From Bradyrhizobiaceae bacterium (GTDB taxonomy: Bacteria; Bacteroidota; Ignavibacteria; Kapaibacteriales; Kapaibacteriaceae): a stretch of DNA of 64,000 bases. The notes beneath the pieces are model-generated. The model was given only the letters and a program-made list of their open reading frames with translations. It was not told where the DNA came from and searched no databases. Shown piece by piece: positions 11,101 through 19,887 of this stretch. The first letter of the stretch is position 1. Each line of letters starts with the position of its first letter. The stretch covers positions 58,241 through 122,240 of the forward strand of contig JAGFIZ010000137.1 of NCBI GenBank assembly GCA_024103135.1. The letters run 5' to 3'. The position numbers were made by a program, and so were the translations under genes.

Positions 11101-12135
11101 AATCCAGACTTTGGAACATTGTCGACCGGCACATCAGCTGCACAGACATTAGTCATTGAGAACACAGGAACATACCCCATATCAGTTGACAAGCTTGCAG
11201 GCATCAATCCTCCGTGGTCTGTCGTCTCCGAGGTACCCACCCTACCAGCATCCATAGCCCCCTCCGATTCCGTGGTGGTTACGTTGCAGTACACCTATCT
11301 TGGTCCGGATCGAGCTGACACAACGCTCTGCACGAGCATTGTTACGGCTGGTCCATGCAGGGACTCAATCTCCCTTCGCTTGTTTGGATCGACCAGGCCT
11401 GATACCGTCGTTCCAATTCCGGATCTTCGGTTAGTCGTGCCCGACAACCAGGTTGCAACCATTGGCAAGGATGTTCTGATTCCGTTACATCTTAAGATTC
11501 CAGGCGCAGACTCCACGCAGTCGTCCTTGACGTTGAAAGGTAAGGGTGTTACAGACCTTGCTGTTCAAATACAGTATAACCCGACGATGTTGTGGATCAA
11601 ATCCGTTGACAACACAAGAGGTACGGGCACTTCGGCTTCTGTTTCTGAGGTCACCCCAGGCGTAGCGCAACTTCGAATTCAGTCAAGTACGGAGATTATC
11701 GAGAGTGATTCGATCGTGATGGTACGAGCCTCGACCTATTTAGGAAATGCCATCTCCACTCCCCTCCACCTTGATTCGGTAAAGAGCAGTAGTACTGTGC
11801 AAGTCACCACTGATGATGGTGACCTTCGATTTATCGGTGAGTGCGCAGTAAGTACACAGGTAGTCGAGTTTGGCATCGCTCCACGCATTGACGTCGAAGG
11901 AATCAACGAGCAACAACGTACTGTCGTCTTGGGCGTAACCACGCTCTCGGATGAACCATTGGTTATCACCATTACCAACATCGAAGGTCAAGCCATTGAT
12001 CGTGTTGTGGCCAATCTACGTCCAGGCAAGCACCAGGTTCATGTAGATGTTAGCCGCTGGCCCTCTGGCTGGTATGGAGCCACGATGCAGCATGGATTGT
12101 ATGTTGGAACTACGGCATTCGTGGTGACCCACTAG
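8173..12135 (+). CDS. Secreted mosaic protein: LTD-like, ASH/Hydin repeats, cohesin-like, T9SS-type C-terminus
   Basis: About 1320 residues. The ATG at 8173 is chosen because the earlier in-frame ATG at 8140 lies inside a terminator hairpin, and because 8173 opens directly onto a signal peptide (MLRPYVLSLLVLCSTLV). Next comes a lamin-tail-like domain (VVVSEYFNNPG, EWTELLVV, NLVGWTVFDHS), a fibronectin-like stretch and Ig-like segments. Five repeats of about 110 residues then follow, each beginning with an LDFGSLGEC-type motif, as in ASH/Hydin (choice-of-anchor D) domains. A cohesin-like region follows (DVLIPLHLKI, QIQYNPTMLWI). The C-terminus, with WPSGWYGA near the end, resembles a T9SS sorting domain. 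It is probably a surface adhesin or matrix protein; no enzymatic motif is visible. Confidence 0.82.
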   Translation: MLRPYVLSLLVLCSTLVTVSTQTSAQSVVVSEYFNNPGPSAAKEWTELLVVDDDVNLVGWTVFDHSNFNPTQGPVFQDIPLFRHLRAGTIIVIDHRTDTPPQQIDTVADDGFLLLRQLDNRFFSLGGNGLDVSQPGELIIIQDKNGKAVHALGHFNSQAIQPAAYTDLTCPKTAFNSKSDLSNNHSNRVTGRSLAAYGAGLGTDSTSYGPTVITAPPEDPGTGPSKGLPNLIDNPKRLAKRTNTNQLFWRERREPQWKSGPTLNVNSSDPTKNVLSWSALTDPYPSDGATGYMVLRDTTGFVPASFPGVHDGTTYKVGDKIGSATVLALQSTATGTSFEDKSAPCGSTFTYRVYGYRYSADDMMPASQTADTTARGRQYNEQFAQSATISKPKPPTPVITASRLVICPGDTTTLSTTATAGIEKYTWLRNGTPIAIGFTTRGVVSQPGKYRLVVTAPGGCTASSNEIEILPLPAPSVSVTPTGIHTMCKGDTLWFTVSTPAPQYELLRNNVVVTTQTSRRFALTEDGVYAVKLKTGTQCDGISETIAVTIQDIRYHLEPTVLDFGSLGECQTSRTMTAELVNDGNTGITISSVTLPPGYALTSPPPGFSVEPGKRQTLQLLFSPALSGTTAGTAQFNAEPCNVSSTLALTGVRTDAAATLDKVNVDFGEFSACPGASINKITTFEITNSGTAAIVVSPPAVAAPFFCSFAKDTLQPGEHVTITIRYIPFGPDLNRAVTQTIMFPFVGSDCTDTIRATLRAASYQPRVQLLADTIHLGSGQGCADTLLGSLSITNTGNVAVTIPNVTSSNVSYSGLPLDLPVGQTRSIPFAFVMGGGYGMHEETDTVLLMPCGTKVPVTITGLLQGTVLSADPPSLNLGDVLLCEGNPVRTMSTTIKSSIVLDGSSVRSVSLNAPFTSSLTVGTALNDTLPITITYSPVAPGISTDTMIVVLEPCGDSLLIPLTASAASVTRSTIISNPDFGTLSTGTSAAQTLVIENTGTYPISVDKLAGINPPWSVVSEVPTLPASIAPSDSVVVTLQYTYLGPDRADTTLCTSIVTAGPCRDSISLRLFGSTRPDTVVPIPDLRLVVPDNQVATIGKDVLIPLHLKIPGADSTQSSLTLKGKGVTDLAVQIQYNPTMLWIKSVDNTRGTGTSASVSEVTPGVAQLRIQSSTEIIESDSIVMVRASTYLGNAISTPLHLDSVKSSSTVQVTTDDGDLRFIGECAVSTQVVEFGIAPRIDVEGINEQQRTVVLGVTTLSDEPLVITITNIEGQAIDRVVANLRPGKHQVHVDVSRWPSGWYGATMQHGLYVGTTAFVVTH

Positions 12136-12162
12136 TTTTGTAGAAATGAAAGTGGGGCACAA

Positions 12163-13149
12163 TTGAAAGTTCTAGTTACCGGTGCAACCGGTTTTGTTGG
12201 TAGTCACGTAGTCGACGAGCTTCTTTCACGGTCGTATGACGTGTCATACATCTCTCGCGCTTCCAGCAATCACCGATGGCTGAAGGATAAGCCAGTGCAG
12301 TTGCGTGAGGGATCGCTCTATGATCCAGCGTCACTAGCCAAGGCCGTAGCCGATGTTGACGCTGTCATCCACGTAGCTGGACAGATTTCCGGCAGGAACG
12401 AAGCCGACTTTTATCGGGGGAATGTAACCACGACCCAGAACCTTATCGACGCTGTCAAGCAGCACAGACCCAACTTGCAACGCTTTGTGCATATCAGCAG
12501 CGGTGCGGTGAGTGGTCCTTCTGCAACATTGGACAGGCCTGTTACTGAGGCCGACCCGATGCGTCCTATTACCGCCTATGGCCGTACAAAGGCCAAGGCA
12601 GAAGAACTGGTCGAGGAAGCGCGCAACTATCTGCCGTGTACAACCGTTCGTCCGCCCGTGGTGTACGGTCCTCGTGACGAAGCCACCCTCACCTTCTTCC
12701 AACTTGTCAACAAAGGATTTGCTCCGCTCATAGGGTTCGAGGAAAAGTATGTGAGCATGATCCATGCGGCCGACCTGGCCCGAGGCATCGTCGAGGCCAT
12801 GCTCCACCCTGCATCTATAAACAACACGTACTTCGTCACATCGGAAGAACAGTACAACTGGCAACAGATTGCCAACGTAGCGGCAGCCGTTTCTGGCCGA
12901 CGCAAACTCACAACAATTCGTATTCCCCATCCACTGGTTCTTGCAATTGCTGGCATCTCTGGTGGCGTTAGCAAACTCACAGGCAAGCCCTCCGTGCTGA
13001 ACTATGAGAAGGGGCAAGACATCATTCAGAAGTATTGGACATCATCCGGTGAGAAGGCCAGGCGTGAGCTTGGCTTCAAGCCGATGATCAGTTTTCAGGA
13101 CGGCATCACGGATACCGTAACCTGGTATAAAGAGCAACAATGGCTGTAA
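12163..13149 (+). CDS. NAD-dependent epimerase/dehydratase family protein
   Basis: 328 residues of the extended short-chain dehydrogenase family. The Rossmann dinucleotide motif GATGFVGSH starts at residue 7, which supports the TTG start although no strong ribosome site is visible. The catalytic Y-x-x-x-K is in AYGRTKAKAEE, followed by the PPVVYGPRDEA block seen in nucleotide-sugar and steroid-type epimerases. It most resembles the general 'NAD-dependent epimerase' or dihydroflavonol-reductase-like group; the substrate cannot be assigned. Its stop overlaps the following acylase gene by 10 bases, suggesting coupled translation. Confidence 0.85.
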   Translation: MKVLVTGATGFVGSHVVDELLSRSYDVSYISRASSNHRWLKDKPVQLREGSLYDPASLAKAVADVDAVIHVAGQISGRNEADFYRGNVTTTQNLIDAVKQHRPNLQRFVHISSGAVSGPSATLDRPVTEADPMRPITAYGRTKAKAEELVEEARNYLPCTTVRPPVVYGPRDEATLTFFQLVNKGFAPLIGFEEKYVSMIHAADLARGIVEAMLHPASINNTYFVTSEEQYNWQQIANVAAAVSGRRKLTTIRIPHPLVLAIAGISGGVSKLTGKPSVLNYEKGQDIIQKYWTSSGEKARRELGFKPMISFQDGITDTVTWYKEQQWL

Positions 13150-15644
13150 AGTGGCGACAGCTGTTGCAAGGTGCAACGGGCATTGCGGTTACTACGGTAG
13201 TCCTGCTTGTTTGTATTGCCTACTTCGCCGTTGGTGTAGCCACACGCTCACACCCAACGGCGTATGACGAGACGTTAGCAGAGGTATCCGACTCTGTTCG
13301 AATCTTCCGCAATTCATTCGGGATTCCGCACATCGTTGGTGCATCAGACCCAGATCTGGTCTACGCACAAGGATATGCTCATGCACAGGACCGGTTATGG
13401 CAGATGGATGTTTGGAGAAGGACTGCACAGGGTCGGCTTGCAGAGATCTTCGGTGAATCATATGCATCAACCGATGCATTCATGCGCAGCATGGATTTGC
13501 GAAGAATCGTCCACCAGCAATATTCCTCACTCAGTCCAGACTCGAAGAAACTTCTTAAGGCCTACGCCAATGGCGTTAGTCGGTGCATTGCAAACAACAA
13601 GAACAAGATGCCCTTCGAGATCGATGCACTCGGATATTCGCCGGAGCCTTGGACAGCTGAAGATTGCTTGTTGGTTGCACGGTTGCTGGCACTGCAGCAG
13701 AGTCCATCAGTCTGGAATGATGTGGTGTATGCACAGATAGCACAACAGCGCGGACTCGATGCCATGCTGCTCTATGTTCCAAGAAGTACGTCCGGTCCAT
13801 ATTCTCTTGACACCAGCACAAGGGCGGGTAGCAGCTTCGTTCCAAGCAATCAGTTTGATTCGACTACCATCGGTGGCCAAGCATTGGGATCAATGCTCGA
13901 GACGCTGAAAGAAGTACACCAACGCATCGGATTCCCCACCACCACCCATGCAAGTAACTGTTGGGCTGTAGGCAGAGGAAGCGACGGAGCCATTCTCGCC
14001 AACGATCCGCACCATGCTGTTGGATTACCTTCACGTTGGTATCAAGTACACCTGACGTCACCCTCGATGAACGTGGTTGGGCTAAGCATACCAGGGTTGC
14101 CGTTTGTGTTGTCTGGAAGGAATGACTCGTTGTCTTGGGGGCTTACCAGTGCCATGGTAGACGATGTGGATTATGCCGTTGAGCGCGTCGACCCAAGCAA
14201 TCAGAACTACTACTTCGAGGCAGATGGCAGCAGAAAGAAGTTTCGCTATCGTCGAGATACGATCAAAATCCGATCAGGATCGGATTCGTTGATTGACCTG
14301 CGGTTTACCTCTCGAGGTTGCATTGTATCGGATGCACATCCATTGCGTACACAGACCACCTTGCTTCCCGTACATGGTCAGCCTGCATCCAAGTTGCTTC
14401 GTTCAACAAGCTTGATTATCCGATGGATTGGTCAATACAATTCGGACGAAGTTGCTGCACTGTACCGCATCAATCGTGCACATCGAGTCGAAGACGTCCA
14501 CCATGCAGCGAGTCTATGGGGTTCACCCGCACTAGTGGTGAACGTTGCTACAAAGTCTGGCGTTGTTTCTACGGTTGGAATGGGCTATGCACCCAACCGT
14601 TCCGGCATCGATCCACTACTACCGCATTCAGCTTCGAAGCCCATGCAGGGCTGGAACGGTGTGGTCAAGCTATCAGACATCCCCGCTATCGTCAAACGCA
14701 GTCCTGGCTCTGTTGCTAGTGCGAACAACAGGATTGCTGCCACGGGCATCGCAGCACAATCGTTTCTGTGGGAGCCCAACTCACGCATCGTGCGCATCCA
14801 GGACCAGCTCGACGTCTATCGCAATATGTCGGCTCGCGACGCGCAGGTGTTGCAGCAAGACGTTACATCACCTTACGCCTTGGAGTTCACAAAGACCATC
14901 GTCCCCATCATCAAGCGCGCACGGAAGCGATTCGGTCCTACGGAATTGGCTGCGCTTTCTCTACTTGAAAAATGGGATGGGTCAATGACGGAAGTCTCCC
15001 CTGCTGCTTCAATTCACGCGACGCTCCTGCAGCACATGGTGACCAATACGTATCAGGACGAGCTTGGCATGCCCCTTTTCAATCTTTGGTCATACCTCCA
15101 CAGTATCCCGACGCGTCGCATCCTCGAGATGCTAAGCGAACCAATGAATCCTTTGTTTGACGACCTACGTACGAAGGACAAAGAGAATCTTGCATGGATT
15201 GCCGTACGTAGCTTTCAAGAGGCAGTTCGAGATCTTCAGCAAACCTTTAACAACACCGATGCTCGTTCATGGAAATGGGGTTCACTCCACCAAGTGACCT
15301 TTGAACATCCGATGGGAAGCCACCAGTTATTGAAGCCTGTAGTGAATAGCGGACCCTATGAAGTTGGCGGAAGCTCTACGACCGTCTTCAACACTGAGTG
15401 GAATTATGCCAAGCCTTTTGCAGTACGCTCGACCGTTTCTGCGCGGGTCATCAGCGACATGTCGGACAGCGTGCAGTATTGTGTGTTGCCAGGTGGTATC
15501 TCGGGTCAGGCACTTGAAGGCCACTATGCCGATCAAATCCAACTCTGGGCAAAGGGCGGATACGTGAGGATTCCTGTTTCTGCAACACCCGATGTTACCT
15601 TTAGAATGTACCTCCTACTGGTACCAACTTCCGTACCTTTGTAG
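13140..15644 (+). CDS. Penicillin acylase family (peptidase S45) protein
   Basis: 834 residues, normal for the Ntn-hydrolase precursors that cut themselves into alpha and beta chains and hydrolyse amide bonds of acylated compounds such as penicillins or acyl-homoserine lactones. The N-terminus has one hydrophobic segment (about residues 13-32), a signal anchor or signal peptide, which places the enzyme in the periplasm. The alpha part has the family motif DSVRIFRNSFGIPHI and later YAQGYAHAQDRLWQMD. Ser272, in HASNCWAVG, is the expected autocleavage and nucleophile residue at the start of the beta chain. It overlaps the epimerase gene by 10 bases. The natural substrate is unknown. Confidence 0.9.
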   Translation: MAVKWRQLLQGATGIAVTTVVLLVCIAYFAVGVATRSHPTAYDETLAEVSDSVRIFRNSFGIPHIVGASDPDLVYAQGYAHAQDRLWQMDVWRRTAQGRLAEIFGESYASTDAFMRSMDLRRIVHQQYSSLSPDSKKLLKAYANGVSRCIANNKNKMPFEIDALGYSPEPWTAEDCLLVARLLALQQSPSVWNDVVYAQIAQQRGLDAMLLYVPRSTSGPYSLDTSTRAGSSFVPSNQFDSTTIGGQALGSMLETLKEVHQRIGFPTTTHASNCWAVGRGSDGAILANDPHHAVGLPSRWYQVHLTSPSMNVVGLSIPGLPFVLSGRNDSLSWGLTSAMVDDVDYAVERVDPSNQNYYFEADGSRKKFRYRRDTIKIRSGSDSLIDLRFTSRGCIVSDAHPLRTQTTLLPVHGQPASKLLRSTSLIIRWIGQYNSDEVAALYRINRAHRVEDVHHAASLWGSPALVVNVATKSGVVSTVGMGYAPNRSGIDPLLPHSASKPMQGWNGVVKLSDIPAIVKRSPGSVASANNRIAATGIAAQSFLWEPNSRIVRIQDQLDVYRNMSARDAQVLQQDVTSPYALEFTKTIVPIIKRARKRFGPTELAALSLLEKWDGSMTEVSPAASIHATLLQHMVTNTYQDELGMPLFNLWSYLHSIPTRRILEMLSEPMNPLFDDLRTKDKENLAWIAVRSFQEAVRDLQQTFNNTDARSWKWGSLHQVTFEHPMGSHQLLKPVVNSGPYEVGGSSTTVFNTEWNYAKPFAVRSTVSARVISDMSDSVQYCVLPGGISGQALEGHYADQIQLWAKGGYVRIPVSATPDVTFRMYLLLVPTSVPL

Positions 15645-15684
15645 GTTTCATTGACAACTGTTTAGCATTATTTCTGGTTTCTTT

Positions 15685-17154
15685 ATGACGCTCTCTTGTA
15701 GCACCACACCACTGCAGAACTTTAAGGCAGACGCAATTGTGCTGTTCATTCTGCAGGACGCAAAAGCTTTTGCTTCACAAGCCAAATCGCTGAAGTCAAT
15801 GTTTCCCAACCTTCAACCGGTCTTTGATTCGGGCGATTTTACTGGCAAGGCCTTGCAAGCCGTCACGGGCTACGTTGGTGCCACAACTCGACGTGTGATT
15901 TTAGTCGGCCTGGGAGAAAGTGCCAATATCAGTGCTGAAACACTGCGTCGTGCTGCTGCTACAGCCACGAAGCGTGCTGCATCACTAACGTGCAGTCATG
16001 TTGGTTACGTATTGCCGACCGTCAAAGGACTTGATGCCGGGGTTGTTGCAAAGGCCATTTCCGAAGGTGCCGTGCTGAGTCAGTATGGCTATGTCAAGTA
16101 TAAGACCACTGGCAACAAGGAGTTCGTTACCAAGTTTACCGTACTTGCCGATGAAGCTCAAGCCAAGCTTGCAAGAAAAGGAACAACGGAAGCCACGGCC
16201 ATTATCGAAGGCGTAAACGAAGCCCGTGATCTTGCCAACGCTCCTAACTGTGAGATCTACCCTACCGCCCTTGGCAAGCGGGCAGTAGAACTCGGAAAGA
16301 AGTACGGGTTTAAGACGACGGTACTTAACAAGAAGCAGATTGAAGCGCTGGGAATGGGCGGCTTGCTTGGTGTAAATCAGGGCAGTGTACGTCCACCTTC
16401 CTTTATCATCATGGAGTACAACGGTGGCAAGAAGGGCGAGCAGCCAATTGTACTTGTTGGCAAAGGCGTCACGTTCGACACTGGAGGCATTAGTCTCAAG
16501 CCAGCCGCCGGCATGTCCGATATGAAGTCAGACATGCATGGTGCAGCATCGGTGATTGGAACCATGATGAGCGTTGCCAAGCTCGGAATCAAGCGCAATG
16601 TGGTTGCCTTGGTACCATCGACGGAGAATATGCCAAGCGGTACGGCCGTTGTGCCAGGCGACATCCTGAAGTTCATGAACGGCCTCACTGCCGAGATCGA
16701 CAACACGGATGCCGAAGGCAGACTGATCCTGGCTGACGCATTGTGCTATGCAGCGAGGTACAAGCCAGAGGTTGTCATTGACCTTGCAACACTTACGGGT
16801 GCCATTGTTATCGCTCTTGGCAATACCACTACAGGTATGATGGGTACGGACACGAAAACCATGAAGAAGCTTAGCACTTCGGGTGCATCGACAAGTGAGT
16901 ACGTCTGTGAGTTACCTCTGTACGAAGAGTATGAAGAGCTGATTTCCAGTGACTATGCCGATGTAAAGAACAGTGGTGGCAGACCAGCAGGTTCGATTAC
17001 AGCCGCCTTGTTCCTTAAGAAGTTTGTCAGCTACCCATGGGTACACCTGGATATTGCCGGTACAGGCATCGCTCCAAAGGCAACTCATTACTCACCCAAA
17101 GGTGCAACTGGCGTAGGTGTACGCTTGCTGACCGAAGCTATTCAGAATTGGTAA
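15685..17154 (+). CDS. pepA: Leucyl aminopeptidase (M17)
   Basis: 489 residues, typical of cytosolic M17 enzymes, which form hexamers with two metal ions and remove N-terminal residues from peptides. The family signature NTDAEGRLILAD begins at residue 340. Metal-binding Lys and Asp lie in VGKGVTFDTGGISLKPAAGM, and a further block is SDMKSDMHGAA. The N-terminal ~170 residues form the non-catalytic macro-like domain. It has its own 40-base upstream gap and is followed by a gap with a hairpin, so it may be transcribed alone or with the acylase gene. With the flanking peptidases it fits a role in peptide recycling. Confidence 0.95.
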   Translation: MTLSCSTTPLQNFKADAIVLFILQDAKAFASQAKSLKSMFPNLQPVFDSGDFTGKALQAVTGYVGATTRRVILVGLGESANISAETLRRAAATATKRAASLTCSHVGYVLPTVKGLDAGVVAKAISEGAVLSQYGYVKYKTTGNKEFVTKFTVLADEAQAKLARKGTTEATAIIEGVNEARDLANAPNCEIYPTALGKRAVELGKKYGFKTTVLNKKQIEALGMGGLLGVNQGSVRPPSFIIMEYNGGKKGEQPIVLVGKGVTFDTGGISLKPAAGMSDMKSDMHGAASVIGTMMSVAKLGIKRNVVALVPSTENMPSGTAVVPGDILKFMNGLTAEIDNTDAEGRLILADALCYAARYKPEVVIDLATLTGAIVIALGNTTTGMMGTDTKTMKKLSTSGASTSEYVCELPLYEEYEELISSDYADVKNSGGRPAGSITAALFLKKFVSYPWVHLDIAGTGIAPKATHYSPKGATGVGVRLLTEAIQNW

Positions 17155-17162
17155 TTGGCAGG

Positions 17163-17197
17163 CCTATTGCAGTGAGGTTTGGTACACACGCAATAGG
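17163..17197. terminator. Inverted repeat after pepA, possible terminator
   Basis: CCTATTGC (17163-17170) and GCAATAGG (17190-17197) pair perfectly, and GTG/CAC inside adds three pairs with one bulged A. Only a short TTT follows. It lies in the 112-base gap between pepA and the thioredoxin-like gene, which otherwise shows nothing clear. Confidence 0.4.
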
Positions 17198-17266
17198 TTT
17201 ACGCCGAGGAACGTCTGTGGACGAGTGTAACAACCGATTTCAAGAATCAGACTACAGGACCACAAC

Positions 17267-17776
17267 ATGATGCGCTTTTTTGGAGTGCTCGCAGTTTTAA
17301 TGACGATCGTTGCATGTCAAACGAATGCTGGTAACCCAGTATACGTGATTGATGCCGTAACGCCACGTGGCCAAATCGTCCCTGACTTTACATGGAAACA
17401 AGGTAATACGACCAATACCTTTTCTCAAGTCACCAAGGGGAAGATTGTGGTGCTGAATCTCTGGGCAACGTGGTGCGGACCATGTCGGAAGGAGATTCCC
17501 GATCTCATTGAACTTGCGAATGAACGTAAGGATGTGATGGTGATTGGCGTAAGTGTAGACGATCCCAATAAACTCAGTGCAGTTGTGAACTTCGTCGAAA
17601 AGAATGGTATCCAATACCTAAGTCTCATGGATAGCGCAAAGAAGCTGTCTCAGGCCTTTGGTGGTATCACGGCAATCCCGACGACGTTTATCATCAAGGA
17701 CGGCGTCATCAAGCAGAAGATCGTTGGTGCACGCTCCAAACTGCAGTTCATCGAGGCAGTGAACCAGGCAATGTAA
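17267..17776 (+). CDS. TlpA/ResA-like thioredoxin-fold lipoprotein
   Basis: 169 residues. The N-terminus (MMRFFGVLAVLMTIVAC) ends in a lipobox with Cys17, so the protein is probably membrane-anchored and faces the periplasm. The thioredoxin fold carries W-C-G-P-C at residues 69-73 in NLWATWCGPCRKE, and a cis-proline region AIPTTFIIKDG. The family reduces or oxidises disulfides in exported proteins, often in cytochrome c maturation. A ribosome site (AGGA) precedes the ATG. Its terminator lies inside the 3' end of the facing nucleoside-phosphorylase gene. Confidence 0.9.
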   Translation: MMRFFGVLAVLMTIVACQTNAGNPVYVIDAVTPRGQIVPDFTWKQGNTTNTFSQVTKGKIVVLNLWATWCGPCRKEIPDLIELANERKDVMVIGVSVDDPNKLSAVVNFVEKNGIQYLSLMDSAKKLSQAFGGITAIPTTFIIKDGVIKQKIVGARSKLQFIEAVNQAM

Positions 17777-17793
17777 TTGCCTAGTACCTCCTA

Positions 17794-19107
17794 TCACTCC
17801 GTCCACCTTTGAATGATCATCGACGGCTTCACTTCTGGTGAAGCCGTTTCTTTTTGTACGACACTATTCAGAACACACTTGGTAAGGGGCTCGAGGCAAT
17901 CGCGATTCGAGGCTGATATCGTTGCCAAACGCTCACCGGTGTTGATCCAGTCGCCAACGTGTTTGTGATAGACGATTCCAGCAAAGGGATCAATGACATC
18001 GGTCTCCTTCTTCCGTCCAGCTCCTGCATCAAGGAGTCCTTCAGCCGTAACCATTGCATCAATCGACGTTATAGTCCCGGATGACCTAGCAGTAACGTCA
18101 ACCGACGGACAAGCAGCAAATGCTTGTTCGCCTGCCTGATAGTCGCCGCCCTGACGACTGATCATGTGATGAAACTCTGCGTGAGCGCTACCACTGTCCC
18201 AGCATTCCACAACACGCGCGGTAGCTGATTCAATGTCAGCGTTGACGTTCGCCAATACAAGCATCTGCGCAACGAGTTCGATCGTAACCTCCTGGAGATC
18301 TGTGGCGCAGATTGACCGATTTGACAATGATCGTTCGGCTTCGGCTACCTCGACCCAGTTACCACAGGCATAACCCAGCGGTGCATCCATCCTGGTGAAC
18401 ACAACACTTACAGGGAGCCCTGCAAGCGCGGCTACAGAACGAATCGATGCGGCTAATGTCTCTGCCTGCTCAATGGTCTTCATAAAAGCTGCAGAACCAA
18501 CCTTGACGTCCATCACGAGCCCGTTGAGTCCTTCTGCCAACTTCTTCGACAGAATCGATGCTGATATGAGCCCTGTGTTCTCAACGGTCCCAGTCACATC
18601 TCGCAATGCATAGAGGATCCTGTCGGCAGGCGCCAGAGTTGCTGACTGTGCCGCCATAAACAGGCCGTAAGTCTCACGTAGTTGAGAGAGTTGGTCCATA
18701 GACAGCTGAAGGTTCATACCAGGAATGCTCTCCAACTTGTCAACGGTTCCCCCGGTGTGCCCAAGCCCCCTTCCGGAAATCATCGGAACGACCAATCCGC
18801 ATGCCCGTGCTAGTGGTGCAAGGAGCAGACTTACCTTGTCGCCTACTCCGCCTGTACTGTGTTTGTCGATAGTGTTCCTGGAGCCTTGCATCGGCTCCAG
18901 GCGTTCTCCACTTTCGGCCATTGCCAAGGTCAACGCAGCAGTTTCATCATCCGTTAGTCCATGGATGCATGCAGCCATCAAGAATGCGGCGGCTTGCGGT
19001 TCGCTTACCGATCCGTCACAAAGTCCGCGGACAAATGTGGCGATCTCCGAAGTACTCCATCGTCCGCCATCACGCTTGAATCGTAGAAGCTCCTTCGTGC
19101 TCTTCAT
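17794..19107 (-). CDS. Pyrimidine-nucleoside (thymidine) phosphorylase
   Basis: 437 residues, normal for this family, which splits pyrimidine nucleosides with phosphate into base and (deoxy)ribose-1-phosphate in the cytoplasm. The phosphate-binding block KHSTGGVGDK is at residues 82-91, followed by MISGRGLGHTGGTVDKLESI. The C-terminal domain ends in EVKPSMIIQRWTE, which resembles the usual end of the family, so the gene really does run through the terminator embedded in its last 60 bases. The start codon is 12 bases from the divergent methyltransferase gene, so its promoter must overlap that gene. Thymidine versus broad pyrimidine specificity (deoA or pdp) is not decided. Confidence 0.92.
   Translation of the reverse strand: MKSTKELLRFKRDGGRWSTSEIATFVRGLCDGSVSEPQAAAFLMAACIHGLTDDETAALTLAMAESGERLEPMQGSRNTIDKHSTGGVGDKVSLLLAPLARACGLVVPMISGRGLGHTGGTVDKLESIPGMNLQLSMDQLSQLRETYGLFMAAQSATLAPADRILYALRDVTGTVENTGLISASILSKKLAEGLNGLVMDVKVGSAAFMKTIEQAETLAASIRSVAALAGLPVSVVFTRMDAPLGYACGNWVEVAEAERSLSNRSICATDLQEVTIELVAQMLVLANVNADIESATARVVECWDSGSAHAEFHHMISRQGGDYQAGEQAFAACPSVDVTARSSGTITSIDAMVTAEGLLDAGAGRKKETDVIDPFAGIVYHKHVGDWINTGERLATISASNRDCLEPLTKCVLNSVVQKETASPEVKPSMIIQRWTE
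17823..17855 (+). terminator. Rho-independent terminator embedded in the opposing gene's coding end
   Basis: ACGGCTTCAC (17823-17832) pairs perfectly with GTGAAGCCGT (17838-17847) around a TTCTG loop, followed by TTTCTTTTT. It lies 47 bases after the thioredoxin-like gene stop and inside the last codons of the convergent phosphorylase gene. Confidence 0.88.
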
Positions 19108-19119
19108 AGCTTTGTATCA

Positions 19120-19887
19120 ATGCTTGAACATGATCATCGGTTGTCGCACAATCTACGCAACGATTTGCGCCAGCTTCATCGTAGCGTGCACAGAGAAAGT
19201 CAACGGCGATACCTCGCTGAGGGTACACATGTCTGCGCTGACCTTGCTGCTTCGGAACAGCGCGCTGATGTCGTGGTGCTGCGCGATGATGCATCGGCCG
19301 AAGACAGAGCCATCGCTAATGCTCTATGTTCGAAGGGGGCTGAGTTGCTGTTCTGTTCCGAGAAATCGATGGCAATGATCAGCACGACTAACGCTCCCCA
19401 ATCGATTGTTGCAAGAGTAGCATTCCACGAAGAGAAACAACCGGGTGATCGGCTGTTGTTGCTTGATGCTGTATCCGACCCAGGGAATGTGGGGACAATT
19501 ATCCGCTGTGCCTCGTGGTTTGGCTTTTCGGATGTTGTCCTAGGCGAAGGTTGTGCAGACTTGTATAACTCAAAGACCATTCGGTCATCAGCCGGTGCTT
19601 CGTTCAGGGTGAACGTATTACGTCATTGCAATCTTCCAGTGTTGCTTGATACTCTCCATGGGGTGACCGTTGTCGGTACTGTCCCACGTGGTGGCCAGCC
19701 CCCTACCATCCTTGCATCAGTTGAATGTCTTGCCTTGGTTATTGGCAGCGAAGCACATGGTATTTCTGACGAGGTTCTCAAACGGTGCTCCTGCAACGTT
19801 TCGATCCCAGGTGTGGGTGACACTGAATCACTGAATGCAGCGATGGCAGCAACGATTCTTGCGTACGAGGCAAGAGTGCAACGATGA
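19120..19887 (+). CDS. TrmH/SpoU family RNA 2'-O-methyltransferase
   Basis: 255 residues with the knotted SPOUT fold that uses S-adenosylmethionine to methylate a ribose 2'-OH in tRNA or rRNA. The family motifs are visible: motif 1 DPGNVGTIIRCA, motif 2 LVIGSEAHGIS, and motif 3 IPGVGDTESLNAAMAATI. The N-terminal ~90 residues resemble the substrate-binding domain of RlmB/TsnR-type enzymes (the RRYLAEGTH element), so rRNA is the more likely target. The stop overlaps the next start as ATGA. The target site cannot be named from sequence. Confidence 0.92.
   Translation: MLEHDHRLSHNLRNDLRQLHRSVHRESQRRYLAEGTHVCADLAASEQRADVVVLRDDASAEDRAIANALCSKGAELLFCSEKSMAMISTTNAPQSIVARVAFHEEKQPGDRLLLLDAVSDPGNVGTIIRCASWFGFSDVVLGEGCADLYNSKTIRSSAGASFRVNVLRHCNLPVLLDTLHGVTVVGTVPRGGQPPTILASVECLALVIGSEAHGISDEVLKRCSCNVSIPGVGDTESLNAAMAATILAYEARVQR

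Noticed and set aside
12129..12157. CCCACT...AGTGGG hairpin after the second giant gene
   Set aside because: Only 6 pairs, a long loop and no T-run; not convincing as a terminator.
12334..13017. Long minus-strand reading frame (227 codons) opposite the epimerase gene
   Set aside because: It mirrors a clear family protein on the plus strand and has Cys/His/Arg-rich, non-protein-like composition.
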